A stretch of DNA of 64,000 bases from Streptomyces sp. NBC_00154 (GCF_026342835.1 NZ_JAPEMI010000002.1:1364001-1428000); one strand, 5' to 3'. Positions 1-8,932 are shown, counted from the stretch's first letter. A program made the numbers and translations. The notes: a model not told the origin generated them from the sequence alone.

Positions 1-241
1 TCCTGCGGAAGCTCCGCCGTAGCAGTTGCATCACCGCATTCGTCAGTCGTCAGTTCCACCTCGATCCGTGGAACTGACGACTGACGGTTCAGTTACGTGC
101 GAAGTCGAGCAGGTCGCTGTTGACTGTTCGGCGAATACGGGGACCATCGCGAGGCCCGTGAGGGGCGCCGGGGCAGCCGTACGTCCGGGGCCAACGTGCA
201 GCGCCCGCCGATCGGAGGGGCCCGTCAGCCCGAGGACGTCG
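1..241. other. Left edge, no gene seen
   Basis: No reading frame with Streptomyces-like codon bias or recognisable protein similarity is visible. The open frames here are GC-rich shadows running into the xylanase gene on the opposite strand. The xylanase terminator begins at 242. Confidence 0.5.
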
Positions 242-274
242 TGTGGCGCGGCGGCTGTGGGCCGCCGCGCCACA
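242..274 (-). terminator. Strong hairpin terminator of the xylanase gene
   Basis: A perfect 14-bp inverted repeat (242-255 against 261-274, arms rich in GGCGCGGCGG) encloses a 5-nt loop. It lies 27 nt beyond the xylanase stop codon. There is no T-run, which is usual for Streptomyces terminators. Confidence 0.8.
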
Positions 275-301
275 GGTGCGGTGTCCTCGGATGTTTGTGG
301 G

Positions 302-1288
302 TCAGCTTGCGGCGCAGGTGACTGTTGGCCAGGTCCAGGTGCCGTTGGTCTGGATCGTCGCACCCCAGTTGTTGCCGCTGCCGTTGGGCTTGGCGACGAG
401 TGTTTGGCTGTCGGGGTAGTTGGCGCTGATGTTCCAGGTCGAGAGGACCTTCTCCGGGGAGGGGACCTTCATGGTCACGGTCCAGTTGCTGGAACCGGAG
501 ACCGCCACGTTCAGGTTGTAGCGGTCGTCGTACTTGTCGCCTGCGGAGAGCGTCGCGGTGCAGCCCCCGCCGGACCCGCCGCCGGATCCACCTCCGGAGG
601 AACCACCGTCACCCACCGTGATGTTGGAGTTGCCGCTGCTCTGGTAGCCCTCGGTGGCCAGGATCATGTAGTTGAAACTGCCCAGGCTCATGCCCTTGCC
701 GGCCCACGCGTCGAAGTGATTGCCGGTGGTGATGGTTCCACCGGTCTTCTTCGACTGCCGGACACTCCAGTACTGCTTGAATGTTTTGGTGCCCTCGATC
801 GAGGGGGCGTTGGTGCGCGTCGTCTCGTAGATGTCGTACGTGCCGCCGTCGCTGGTGACGGTTCCCTTGTACGTGCCCTCGGGTCTGTAGGTGCCCCAGT
901 TGTCGACGACGTAGTACTCCACGAGCGGGTTCGTCGTCCACCCGTAGAGTGCCAAGTAGGCGTTGCCGGACGGGTTGAAGCTGCCCGAGTAGTTCACTGC
1001 CCTGCGTCCGCCGGTGCTCCAGCCCTTGCCGGCGACGAAGTTCCCGCTGTTGCTCCACGAGGTGCTGTAGTTGCCGCCGGAACCCAGGTTCATGTTGACC
1101 GACCCGCCGCCGTCGGTCCAGAACGAGTAGTAGTACCCGTTGTTGGTGCCGGTCTCGTTCGAGGAGATGGCGCTGGCGGTGCTGGGCATGGCCAGCGCAG
1201 CCACGAACAGCAGGAAGGTGCTGAGGCCGCCGACGAGCAGCCTGATGCGGCCGCGCGTGCGGCTCTTCGGATGGGCGGGAGCGTTCAT
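302..1288 (-). CDS. xlnB: Secreted GH11 endo-1,4-beta-xylanase with C-terminal carbohydrate-binding module
   Basis: Hydrolyses internal beta-1,4 bonds of xylan outside the cell. Residues 1-40 form a secretion signal: Arg/Lys-rich start, hydrophobic core, cleavage predicted after STASA. A GH11 jelly-roll domain spans about 41-225. It has the two family signature segments: LVEYYVVDNWGTYRP, with the likely nucleophile Glu124, and MILATEGYQS, with the likely acid/base Glu213. A Gly/Ser linker at about 228-242 leads to a roughly 85-residue module starting at Cys243 and ending near a second Cys, resembling the xylan-binding module of S. lividans XlnB. The ATG has an AGGAGG-type ribosome site about 9 nt upstream. 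It is a single-gene unit with its own terminator and a long upstream region holding palindromes seen near other Streptomyces xylanase genes. Length and domain order match XlnB-type enzymes. Confidence 0.95.
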   Translation of the reverse strand: MNAPAHPKSRTRGRIRLLVGGLSTFLLFVAALAMPSTASAISSNETGTNNGYYYSFWTDGGGSVNMNLGSGGNYSTSWSNSGNFVAGKGWSTGGRRAVNYSGSFNPSGNAYLALYGWTTNPLVEYYVVDNWGTYRPEGTYKGTVTSDGGTYDIYETTRTNAPSIEGTKTFKQYWSVRQSKKTGGTITTGNHFDAWAGKGMSLGSFNYMILATEGYQSSGNSNITVGDGGSSGGGSGGGSGGGCTATLSAGDKYDDRYNLNVAVSGSSNWTVTMKVPSPEKVLSTWNISANYPDSQTLVAKPNGSGNNWGATIQTNGTWTWPTVTCAAS

Positions 1289-1608
1289 GGCCGTGATTCC
1301 TCCTGGTGAGGGTGGGCGGGAACGCCGGGCAGCGTGATGCGACCCGGTGCGGTGAAGGTGGCTGCCGTGAGCCAGCCACAGTGGGGGAGCCGACGTGATA
1401 GCGGCCGCATGTTCGTCGTCGTGCCACGCGGCAGTGGATGGGTCGGTGACCCGGACCGGAGCTGCTTCAGACCTGTCGATGCGACAGCACGCCGGCCACG
1501 CCGACGCCGAGGGAGGTGCGGATGTGCGCGGTTTTCACCATCACTGCAACCTCTGCTTTCCGGTCCTCGGGCATGCCCGGCGGGACCGTAAGGACGTTGT
1601 CTGCGTTA

Positions 1609-1846
1609 CGGGAAAGTTTCCGATCGCTGGAGAGTATGGGCGGGTGTCGGTGGACAGTCAATGACTCTTGTTTCCGAAAGTTCACCGAAACATACGAACC
1701 ATGAACTGGACTGTATAGCGAAACGTTTCGAATCTTGCCTATGGAGTGCCCAATGGCGGCTCCCTGAGTCCGGAGAGGCGCCTAGAAGTGGCCGGTGCAG
1801 CCCTACGGTTTCGTAAGATCGCTCGGACGATTGTCGAAACTTTCGG
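1609..1846. promoter_or_regulatory. Cluster of CGAAA-type palindromes upstream of the xylanase
   Basis: The non-coding stretch 1289-2269 between the xylanase and the divergent exporter holds no convincing gene but does hold repeated palindromes. They are GGAAAGTTTCC (1611-1621), CGAAACGTTTCG (1719-1730, perfect 12 bp) and CGAAACTTTCG (1835-1845), with a degenerate CGAAAGTTCAC at 1675-1685. Inverted repeats of the CGAAA-N-TTTCG kind have been described upstream of Streptomyces xylanase genes as repressor sites. The function here is inferred from that. The sites lie 320-560 bp upstream of the xylanase start, so they could also serve the exporter. Confidence 0.6.
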
Positions 1847-2269
1847 AACATGGTCCGCGGTCAGTGGCAGGGGGCAGCCCGCGCAGCTCCGGCCTCCACT
1901 GGTGCAAGCCAGGATGGTCATGCGGAATGTGTACTCGAGGTCGAGACTGCCGGTTCAGCCTGCTTGGTCGGGCGAGAGGATGAGCCCGTCGCGGCTCGGC
2001 GGACTGGGGCCTGACCGTCTGTCGCAGGCCTCAAATCGCCTTTCGCGTGGGGCCGCCGGGGGCTAGTGTTCAGGCGCCGAGTGACCCCCACGAGGAGCCG
2101 AGACATGCCCGGTCGTCCGAGCGCGCGTTGACGTCGTAGGCCGTGATCGGCCAGTCATCGCGTGCTGCCCTTGATACGCGGCACGGCGAGCCTCCCCCGC
2201 CTGAACAGTCGGTGCACCTGTCGTGCGCCGGGTGGCGGGGTCCCGTCTTCGGCAACCCAAGGGGTCTCT

Positions 2270-3595
2270 GTGCCGTCCGCTTCCTCCGCTGTATCCGATT
2301 TCGGTCGTACCGATTTGCCAAGCCTGTGGCGGGACGGTGACTTCCGCAGGCTCTGGGTGGGCCAGACGGCCTCCCAACTGGGCGAGCACGGGAGCCTGGT
2401 GGTCCTGCCGCTGATCGCCGTGCTGACGCTCGACGCCGACGCCGACCAACTGGGCTTCCTCCGCGCGGCGGGGCAGGCGCCGATTCTGTTGCTCTCGCTC
2501 TTCGTCGGCGCGTGGGTGGACAGGTGGCAGACCCGCACGGTCATGGTGCTGGCGGACCTCGGCCGGGCCCTGGCGCTGGGCGGAGCTGTTGTGGCCGGCC
2601 TCCTCGGTAGGCTCGGCCTGCCGGCACTGCTTCTGGCGGCCTTCGCCGTCGGGTCCCTGTCCGTCTTCTTCGATGTGGCCTACCAGGCGTCTCTCGTACG
2701 GCTGGTGAGACGCGATCAGCTGGTGCAGGGCAACAGCGCGCTCGAAGGCAGTCGGTCAGCGGCCCAGATCGGCGGCCCCGCCATCGGCGGCGCGTTGGTG
2801 TCCCTGCTGTCGGGGCCGATCGCCGCCGCCTCCAGCGCGCTGTTCTTCGCGCTGTCGTTCCTGTCGATCCGGCGGATCCGTCGCCGCGAATCGATCCCGG
2901 AGCGCTCGAAACGTCCCCTTCGGGTCTGGCGACGGATCCATGAGGGCCTCCGTTTTGTCGTCGGCCACACCTTGCTGCGGACCGTGGGCCTCGCCTCGGC
3001 CGCCTTCCAGTTCTCCTTCGCTGCCATGATGACCGTCTATCTGCTTTTTCTGCCGCGGGAACTGCACCTGACGGGCACCGCTGTCGGGTTGGCGCTCGCG
3101 GCGACGGGGCCGGGCGCACTCCTGGGCTCGCTGCTCGCTGCCCGTCTCCCCAGCCGGTTCGGTTACGGCGTGGTGCTCGTGTCCGCGGCGGCACTCGGCG
3201 ACGGCGTGCTGCTCTGCGTACCCGCGCTTCACGGCCCTTCTGCGGTGATGATCCCCGCGCTCGTGGCGGTCAACTTCGTGTTCGGGACCTTCGGTCAGTT
3301 GGTGAACGTCACGGTCATGGCCGTCCGGCAGGCTGTCACCCCGGACCGGATGCAAGGCCGCGTGGCCGCGACGATCACGTTTGTCGGCATGGGCCTGACC
3401 CCGCTCGGCTCGCTGCTCGGAGGCTTTCTCGCGGGGGAGTGGGGGTTGCGTACCAGCCTCCTGGTGACGGCCGGCGGCATGATGCTGTCCCCCGTGCTGA
3501 TGGCTTTGTCCCCGCTCGCACGCCTGGGGCGGACGCTTCCGGATATCGGCCAGGCGCGGTCTGCTGGTCTCAACTGCCCTTTCAGCGAAGGCTAA
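2270..3595 (+). CDS. MFS exporter, MFS_3/EntS-like
   Basis: A 441-residue transporter with about 12 hydrophobic segments. It carries the family's early motif (LWRDGDFRRLWVGQTASQLGE, about residues 18-38) and a motif-A-like loop (GAWVDRWQTR) after the second segment. The mid-segment SVFFDVAYQASLVRLV resembles that of the second MFS protein of this window (53648-54946). Such proteins export small molecules such as siderophores or drugs; the substrate cannot be read from sequence. The chosen GTG at 2270 has AAGGGG 5 nt upstream, and the longer open frame upstream lacks membrane-protein character. It converges with the oxidoreductase, with only 7 bp between the stops. Confidence 0.85.
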   Translation: MPSASSAVSDFGRTDLPSLWRDGDFRRLWVGQTASQLGEHGSLVVLPLIAVLTLDADADQLGFLRAAGQAPILLLSLFVGAWVDRWQTRTVMVLADLGRALALGGAVVAGLLGRLGLPALLLAAFAVGSLSVFFDVAYQASLVRLVRRDQLVQGNSALEGSRSAAQIGGPAIGGALVSLLSGPIAAASSALFFALSFLSIRRIRRRESIPERSKRPLRVWRRIHEGLRFVVGHTLLRTVGLASAAFQFSFAAMMTVYLLFLPRELHLTGTAVGLALAATGPGALLGSLLAARLPSRFGYGVVLVSAAALGDGVLLCVPALHGPSAVMIPALVAVNFVFGTFGQLVNVTVMAVRQAVTPDRMQGRVAATITFVGMGLTPLGSLLGGFLAGEWGLRTSLLVTAGGMMLSPVLMALSPLARLGRTLPDIGQARSAGLNCPFSEG

Positions 3596-3602
3596 GCACT
3601 TT

Positions 3603-4487
3603 TCAGAGGTCCAGCGCCGCCGCCAGCCGTCGCCACTCCTCCCGGGGCATACCGGCCCGGTCCTCACCCGTGGCCAGCAGTTGTACGGCGACGTGGTCGG
3701 CGCCTGCGTCGAGGAAGGCGTCGATCCGCTCGCGCACCCGTTGTTCGTCGCCCCAGCCGAACAGCGCGTCGACCAGTCGGTCGCTGCCACCGTCGGCCAG
3801 GTCGTCCTCGGCGAAGCCGAGCCGGAGCCAGCTGTTGGTGTAGTTGGGTAGCTCCAGGTAGAAGGCCAGCAACTCACGGGCGGCAGCCCGCGCGCGGTCC
3901 GGGTCGGCTTCCAGGATCACGGTGAACTCGGGGGCCAGCAAGGGCCCCTCACCGAGCGTCTCTCGGGCCTGCGCCGTGTGCTCGGGGGTGACCAGGTACG
4001 GGTGGGCGCCCGCGGCGCGATCGCGGGAGAGCTCCAGCATTCTCGGGCCCAGCGCGGCGAGCACCCGGCGGTCGGCCGGGACCCCGGCGGCGTCCAGTGC
4101 GTCGAGGTAGCCGGTCATAGCCGCGTACGGGCGCTTGTACTGTTCGGCCAGCTTTGCGTGGCTGACGCCCAGCCCCAGCAGGAAGCGGCCTGGGTGGGCG
4201 TCCTCGAGGGCGGCCCATCGTTCGGCGGTGTCCTGCGGTTCGTGCTGCCAGATGCTGAGGATGCCGGTTGCAACGGTGATCGACCGGGTGGCTGCGATCA
4301 GCGGGGCCGCGTGCTCCACACCGCTGCTTCCGCCGAGCCAGAGGGCGCCGTAGCCGAGCTCCTCCAATTCCGCCGCAGTTTCGGCGCGTTCGGCCGCGCC
4401 GGAGGGATCAGGGTCGCGCAACCCGGTGTTCCACAGGCCGTACCGGCCGATTGCCTGCGCCTGCGTGCTGTTGCCGCTGAACCCCAT
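3603..4487 (-). CDS. Luciferase-like (LLM class) F420-type oxidoreductase
   Basis: A TIM-barrel flavin or F420-dependent oxidoreductase of the luciferase-like superfamily, of the actinobacterial subgroup annotated as LLM class F420-dependent (TIGR03620-like). Visible segments are GYGALWLGGSS (strand/helix 2), ITVATGILSIW (strand 3), GRFLLGLGVSHA (strand 4) and the C-terminal DHVAVQLLA barrel strand. Its 294 residues match the group. ATG at 4487 is preceded by GGGAG about 8 nt upstream; an ATG at 4505 is an alternative. Substrate unknown. It stands alone, convergent with the exporter. Confidence 0.8.
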   Translation of the reverse strand: MGFSGNSTQAQAIGRYGLWNTGLRDPDPSGAAERAETAAELEELGYGALWLGGSSGVEHAAPLIAATRSITVATGILSIWQHEPQDTAERWAALEDAHPGRFLLGLGVSHAKLAEQYKRPYAAMTGYLDALDAAGVPADRRVLAALGPRMLELSRDRAAGAHPYLVTPEHTAQARETLGEGPLLAPEFTVILEADPDRARAAARELLAFYLELPNYTNSWLRLGFAEDDLADGGSDRLVDALFGWGDEQRVRERIDAFLDAGADHVAVQLLATGEDRAGMPREEWRRLAAALDL

Positions 4488-4803
4488 GGGCCCATCTCCC
4501 GCCATAAGGCCGACTGAAGCGTGACGCCCGTCGACTGAACTTAAGTTTGATGTCCGTCGTACCAAACCACGCGAAGTGATCTCCGTATTCCGCCGGGCGG
4601 CGGCGTGTCCCGCCCATGGGGATATGGATCCGGCCATGTGAGTACCGTCGCATGCGCGTCGGCTGGGAAGCGGCCTGTCGGAGTCCCGAAAGCTGCTGTG
4701 ATGTCGCCGCCGACGATGCACTGATTCCTTTTCATCCTCAGCGCGAGGTTCTGGAGGGAGGACGGCTATGACCAGGGCGCTGACGAGGGTCGTGCTGACT
4801 CCG

Positions 4804-4838
4804 GGATCATCTAGGAACAGAACTGTCCTAGTTGATCC
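4804..4838. promoter_or_regulatory. Long near-perfect palindrome, probable repressor operator
   Basis: GGATCA...CTAGG..ACAG pairs with CTGT.CCTAG.TGATCC around a 2-nt centre, with one unpaired A on the left arm and one mismatch. It lies 46 bp before the VOC start codon, in the gap 4488-4883 that separates the VOC gene from the oxidoreductase. No regulator gene is adjacent. The rest of that gap has no gene. Confidence 0.6.
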
Positions 4839-4883
4839 CTAGTGTCGTCACGTCACGAAGAACCACAGGAGGGGACGACACCG

Positions 4884-5408
4884 ATGAGTCAGACTGCACC
4901 CGAGGGCTACACCAGCGTTGCACCGTGGGTGGTCACGGACGACACCGGCGCACTGCTCGACTTCATCACTGTCGCGTTCGACGGCGAAGAGATTGCGCGG
5001 GTGCCGGTCGAGGATGGCACCATCGGCCATGGCGAGATCCGAGTCGGCAACACGGTCGTGCTGGCGTTCGACCGACGGCCCGACTGGCCGGTGATGCCCT
5101 CGCTGTTGCGGGTCTATGTCCCGGACGCGGACGCCGCCATGGCTGCTGCTGTTGCGCACGGGGCTCAGGTGATCACCGAGGCTGCCGACAGTGCGTGGGG
5201 GGATCGCGGCGGCAGAGTGCGGGACCGGTTCGGCAACATTTGGTGGGTGATGAGCCGGGTCGAGCACATCGCACCGGACCTTGCCTGGCAGCGAATGTCC
5301 GAGCCGAAGTACGCCGAGGCGATGCGTACGGCCCAGGAGACCCTGGACACCGCGCTCAGCGGCCGGCAGGCAGGGGTGGCCAGCACCCCGCAGCGCCCAA
5401 CCCACTGA
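4884..5408 (+). CDS. VOC (glyoxalase/bleomycin-resistance fold) protein, PhnB-like
   Basis: A 174-residue protein of the vicinal-oxygen-chelate superfamily. It shows two beta-alpha-beta-beta-beta halves: VAPWVVTDDTGALLDFITVAFDGEE at the start, then YVPDADAAMAAAVAHGAQVITEAADSAWGDRGGRVRDRFGNIWWV, the typical second half with its DPFGN-like RFGNIWWV end. These proteins act as metal-dependent isomerases or dioxygenases, or sequester drugs; no substrate can be assigned. ATG at 4884 is chosen over an earlier in-frame start because AGGAGGGG sits about 8 nt upstream. The 35-bp palindrome at 4804 probably controls it. Confidence 0.85.
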   Translation: MSQTAPEGYTSVAPWVVTDDTGALLDFITVAFDGEEIARVPVEDGTIGHGEIRVGNTVVLAFDRRPDWPVMPSLLRVYVPDADAAMAAAVAHGAQVITEAADSAWGDRGGRVRDRFGNIWWVMSRVEHIAPDLAWQRMSEPKYAEAMRTAQETLDTALSGRQAGVASTPQRPTH

Positions 5409-5472
5409 GATCAAACTCCGACCTGACTGAAGACGACGGGAGTTGAGGGCCGACAGCAGCGCATAGACGCAA

Positions 5473-5529
5473 CGAAGCTCCTGGTAGACGGTATCTCGAC
5501 CAAGATCACCCGTGCCGTCAGGAGCTTCG
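5473..5529. repeat. 11-bp inverted repeat just before the IS5-type transposase
   Basis: CGAAGCTCCTG (5473-5483) and its exact reverse complement CAGGAGCTTCG (5519-5529) are separated by 35 nt and end 1 nt before the transposase start codon. This could be an IS subterminal repeat, a transposase-binding site, or an RNA hairpin that hides the ribosome site (the right arm contains CAGGAG). Confidence 0.6.
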
Positions 5530-5530
5530 C

Positions 5531-6286
5531 GTGCTTGCCTACCCATCATCAATAGATCTGTCCACTCGCACCCTGAGGTACCTGACTGGTCAACTCATCG
5601 ACCGGCGGCTGGAGATCGGCACAGGCTGGCGGCGCCTGACCGCCGGCGGCCAGGCGCTCCTTGCGCTGGCTCACCTGCGGTGCGGCGACCCCTATGCCCA
5701 GCTCGCCGCTGGATTCGGCATCGGGATCGCATCCGTCTACCGATACGTCCGCGAGGCCGTCGACGTGCTGGCCGCCCTCGCGCCGACCTTGGCCGAGGCG
5801 ATGAAGACGGCCTCGACGAAGGCGTTCGTGATCCTGGACGGCACCCTGCTGCCGATCGACCGGATCGCCGCCGACACCCCGTACTACTCCGGGAAACACA
5901 AGCGGTACGGCATGAACGTGCAGGTTCTCGCCGATCCCTTCGGACGTCTGATCTGGGCGTCTGCGGCGCTGCCCGGTTCGACCCACGATCTGACCGCCGC
6001 CCACAACCACGGGATCATCGAGGCACGTGCCGCCGCAGGACTGAAAAGCTGGGTGGACAAGGCGTACCAGGGCGCCGACAGGCCCGTCCGAGTCCCGTGC
6101 CGGGGCCGCCGCCTCAAACCATGGAAGCTGCGCCACAACACCACCCACGCCAAGATCCGCTGCCTCGGCGAGCGCGTCATGGCCACTCTCAAGAGCTGGC
6201 GCCTGCTGCGGAAGATCCGCTGTAGCACCAACCTGATCACCAACATCGTGAAGGCTGTCCTTGTCCTCCACCACACCTCAACATGA
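5531..6286 (+). CDS. IS5-family (IS1031-type) DDE transposase
   Basis: A 251-residue transposase with an N-terminal helix-turn-helix (QLAAGFGIGIASVYRYVREAVD, about 58-80) and a DDE nuclease domain. Visible acids are Asp in VILDGTLLPID, Asp in LPGSTHDLTA, and Glu in RCLGERVMATLKSWRLLRK near the C-terminus. Length fits the DDE_Tnp_4 group, so it may be intact. The sequence around CRGRRLKPWKLRHNTTHAK departs from the usual spacing and may carry a small indel. Start is GTG at 5531. Terminal inverted repeats could not be assigned with confidence. It lies downstream of the VOC gene. Confidence 0.8.
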   Translation: MLAYPSSIDLSTRTLRYLTGQLIDRRLEIGTGWRRLTAGGQALLALAHLRCGDPYAQLAAGFGIGIASVYRYVREAVDVLAALAPTLAEAMKTASTKAFVILDGTLLPIDRIAADTPYYSGKHKRYGMNVQVLADPFGRLIWASAALPGSTHDLTAAHNHGIIEARAAAGLKSWVDKAYQGADRPVRVPCRGRRLKPWKLRHNTTHAKIRCLGERVMATLKSWRLLRKIRCSTNLITNIVKAVLVLHHTST

Positions 6287-6621
6287 TGTTGGAAAAGGGT
6301 CACTCTCGGATCTCCAAACACCGGTGCTCAACCGCAGCGGTGAGCGGTGACGTGTCTCTCCGGCCCGGACCGCGAAGGAAATCGGCCGCGGGCTGTGGGT
6401 GGTAGGCGCTGGCACTGCAGAGTCGGAACCGCCTTGGCGTAGGGCGGAGCCTTCGCCATCTTCGAACGTGCTGGTCGGAGGGGCTGGTGTGACGCTCCAT
6501 GGGCGTGCTCGTGCAGGTTGCTGGCGGGAGTCTGCGGTCTTGATCGTCTGACTGGGCGGGCCGGGGCGGTTTTGCCGGTTCCTCCGTGGCGATGGCCCGT
6601 TGCCGCCTACGATCCGGTCCC
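6287..6621. other. Gap, no gene seen
   Basis: No coding frame with sensible bias. It probably contains the right end of the IS5-type element just after 6286; the sequence there (ATGATGTTGGAAAAGG) looks like IS tail sequence, but I could not pair it with a left end. Confidence 0.4.
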
Positions 6622-6876
6622 ATGGTGGAGTCCGGGATCGCAGAACGGATCGCGGTGCGACGCGCGGAACTGGACGAGCTGGAAGACCAGTTGGTCGGGC
6701 AGCTGGAGGAGGTGCGGGCCGAGCGCGACGAACTCACCGTCGCCGAACGGGCCTGGCACCGGATGGCCGAACAACTCGCCACGGAGATGGCAGTTGTGCC
6801 GCCGACGACGCAGGTGGCGGGTCGTGCGGTGCTGCTGGTCCCGCACAGTGGGGCCGGCGTGGACCAGGACGCGCTG
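6622..6876 (+). pseudogene. N-terminal remnant of a small coiled-coil protein
   Basis: From ATG 6622 the frame reads as a charged coiled coil (ELDELEDQLVGQLEEVRAERDEL, about residues 16-38) followed by TQVAGRAVLLVPH. This resembles a conserved Streptomyces hypothetical protein often found near insertion sequences. In those proteins the sequence continues into a winged-helix-like half. Here the similarity stops near residue 85 and the frame runs on into low-complexity residues, so the 3' part is lost or shifted. Function unknown. Confidence 0.45.
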
Positions 6877-7321
6877 ACGGTTCGCCAGGCCTTGCAGCAT
6901 CAGCCGTACCACCTCCACCTTCCGTGGCGGCAACTGGTTCCCGGTCCCGCCGCGCCGTTCGCCCCGCGCGGACCGTGCACACCGCTCGACGATCTCCCGC
7001 GCCCGTGCCGCTGCGTACGGCCTCGGAAGGCTCGACCACGGCTCGGCCGCGTTGGAGCGCCAGCTGCGGTGTCGACTCGTCATCGCCCAAGTACCGGCGT
7101 ACCTCCCGTCACCGAGGTCGGGGCTCGCCGGCTCCAACTCCGCGGCAGCGGCGACGTACGCGTACCGTGCGTAGCATCATCTGCCGCACCTGGAGTACTC
7201 AGCGCTGAGGCAACCGCTCAAGCCGACGCCGGGCTCGCACCCGCCCCGGCACCGTCCGGCGGTCCCTACCGCGACCCGATCCGAGATGGCGGGGGGGCGG
7301 GCCGCGGTGGGGGAGTGCCCG
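6877..7321. other. Gap, degraded sequence downstream of the GH43 gene
   Basis: All three plus frames and the minus frames are Pro/Arg-rich and lack a recognisable domain. Likely decayed coding sequence between the coiled-coil remnant and the 3' end of the beta-xylosidase. No clear hairpin terminator was found. Confidence 0.4.
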
Positions 7322-8860
7322 TCAGGTGGGCCGCAACTCGAACCAGTCGAAGGCCGCACTGCCGTGTGTGGCGTACATGCCGATGACGCGGCCGGTGAAG
7401 CCCCCGGCGACCTCGGTGGTGAGGTAGCGGCCGTCGAGTTCGGCGAGGATCTCGAAGTCGCCGCCGGCCGTCTCGTACCCCAGACGGAGAGTATCGGGGC
7501 CGCCGACGCGGAGGCCTGGTGGGACGGCGGCCTCCGGTCCCGTGCCGCGGAACATGACGGTGGGTGGCAGCACATCCGTCGTGGTGACGTCGATCCGCAG
7601 GGTCAAGGGGCCGGACGGCAAGGTCTGTTCGGCGATGGTGTGGCGCAGCGGGCCGATTCTGGCGACCGCGCGGACCGTGCCGTTGCCCGTCTCCACCTGG
7701 TAGTGGTGTGCCTCGTCCAGCCGTACCGCGAGCCCACCCCGGCCGCCTTCGCCAACTTCGACCACCGTGCGCGCGCTGCAGTCGGGGTCGCGCTGGCGCC
7801 GCCCCACGAACAGCGCGCCGGGCTTGTCGAGGCTGTCCGCGCGGGCGTGCAGCACCAGGTGGCCCGGCCGCTCGTCGAGGCGGACGGCGGTCGGTTCGTG
7901 CCGTCTGAGTGACACCCAGCAGGGTGCGAGCGTAGTGGAGTCGAAGTCGTCCCGGTGAGGTTCCTGCGGCCAGGGGTGCGGCGGCAGCGCCGGAGCCGGC
8001 GCGCGCAGCTCCAGCGGTCCGGGCAGCGGCCATTCGTCCTCCCACCGCACCGGTACCAGGAACGTCTCCCTGCCCAGACCGTGGTACATCGGTGTGTCAC
8101 CGCGGGGCCTGGTGCCCAGCAGCACCATCCACCATGTGCCGTCGTGTGCCTGCACCAGATCGCCGTGGCCGGTGTTCTGCACCGGGTGGTTGGTACTGCG
8201 GTGGGACAGCACGGGATTGGCCGGGTGCGGTTCGAACGGCCCCGGCAGTGTGCGGGCCCGGGCCACCGACAGGGCGTGCCCGCGTTCCGTGCCGCCTTCC
8301 GACAGCAGCAGGTACCACCAGTCGCCGACGCGGTACAGGTGTGGGCCCTCGGGATACTGCAGCCCGCTTCCCGACCACATCGCCACTGGCTCGCCCAGCA
8401 GTTCGCCCGTCTTCGGCTCGATGCGCACCCCGCGGATGCCGTCCGACGAGAACACGCACCAGCAGTTTCCCTCGTCGTCCCAGGCGAGGTCGGGGTCGAT
8501 GCCCGGTACGTCGACCGGCACCGGATCCGTCCACGGCCCAGTGGGGTCTTCCGCGGTCACCAGGACGTTGCCTGCCCCGGCGACCACGGTCGTGATCAGC
8601 CAGAACCGGCCGTCGTGGTGCCGCAGCGTGGGCGCGTACACCCCGGTCGAGGACGGGGCCGTGTCGGGCAGCTCCAGCTGCGAGGGCCGGTCCAGCGCGT
8701 GCCCGATCAGCCGCCAGTGCACCAGGTCACGGCTGTGCCACAGCGGTACCCCGGGTACGTACTCGAAGCTGGACGTTGCCACGTAGTAGTCATCACCGGC
8801 CCGGCACACGCTCGGGTCCGGACTGAAGCCGGGTATCACGGGATTGTCGAAGAACGCCAT
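7322..8860 (-). CDS. GH43 beta-xylosidase / alpha-L-arabinofuranosidase
   Basis: A 512-residue intracellular-type GH43 enzyme that releases xylose (or arabinose) from xylo-oligosaccharides. The N-terminal five-bladed propeller (about 1-300) shows the family's three acids: base Asp in NPVIPGFSPDPSVC near residue 15, pKa-modulating Asp in PGIDPDLAWDDEG near 122, and acid Glu in YPEGPHLYRVGDWWYLL near 170. The C-terminal half (about 310-512) is the concanavalin-like sandwich typical of XynB-type GH43 enzymes (GGLAVRLDEAHHYQVE, GRVIGMYATHGSAAFDWFELRPT). There is no signal peptide, so it acts on imported oligosaccharides, complementing the secreted GH11 xylanase 6 kb away. Transcription probably starts at the promoter/operator at 9139-9179. 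Confidence 0.92.
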   Translation of the reverse strand: MAFFDNPVIPGFSPDPSVCRAGDDYYVATSSFEYVPGVPLWHSRDLVHWRLIGHALDRPSQLELPDTAPSSTGVYAPTLRHHDGRFWLITTVVAGAGNVLVTAEDPTGPWTDPVPVDVPGIDPDLAWDDEGNCWCVFSSDGIRGVRIEPKTGELLGEPVAMWSGSGLQYPEGPHLYRVGDWWYLLLSEGGTERGHALSVARARTLPGPFEPHPANPVLSHRSTNHPVQNTGHGDLVQAHDGTWWMVLLGTRPRGDTPMYHGLGRETFLVPVRWEDEWPLPGPLELRAPAPALPPHPWPQEPHRDDFDSTTLAPCWVSLRRHEPTAVRLDERPGHLVLHARADSLDKPGALFVGRRQRDPDCSARTVVEVGEGGRGGLAVRLDEAHHYQVETGNGTVRAVARIGPLRHTIAEQTLPSGPLTLRIDVTTTDVLPPTVMFRGTGPEAAVPPGLRVGGPDTLRLGYETAGGDFEILAELDGRYLTTEVAGGFTGRVIGMYATHGSAAFDWFELRPT

Positions 8861-8932
8861 GTCCGTCCTGAGGTGTGTGGTCGGGCCGCGGGGAACTTCC
8901 CGCGCGGGGTTCTGCAGTGCGGCGGACGGCCG

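Noticed and set aside
1467..1851. Short minus-strand frames (72 and 81 residues) upstream of the xylanase
   Set aside because: No domain or ribosome site; they overlap the palindrome cluster and look like chance frames.
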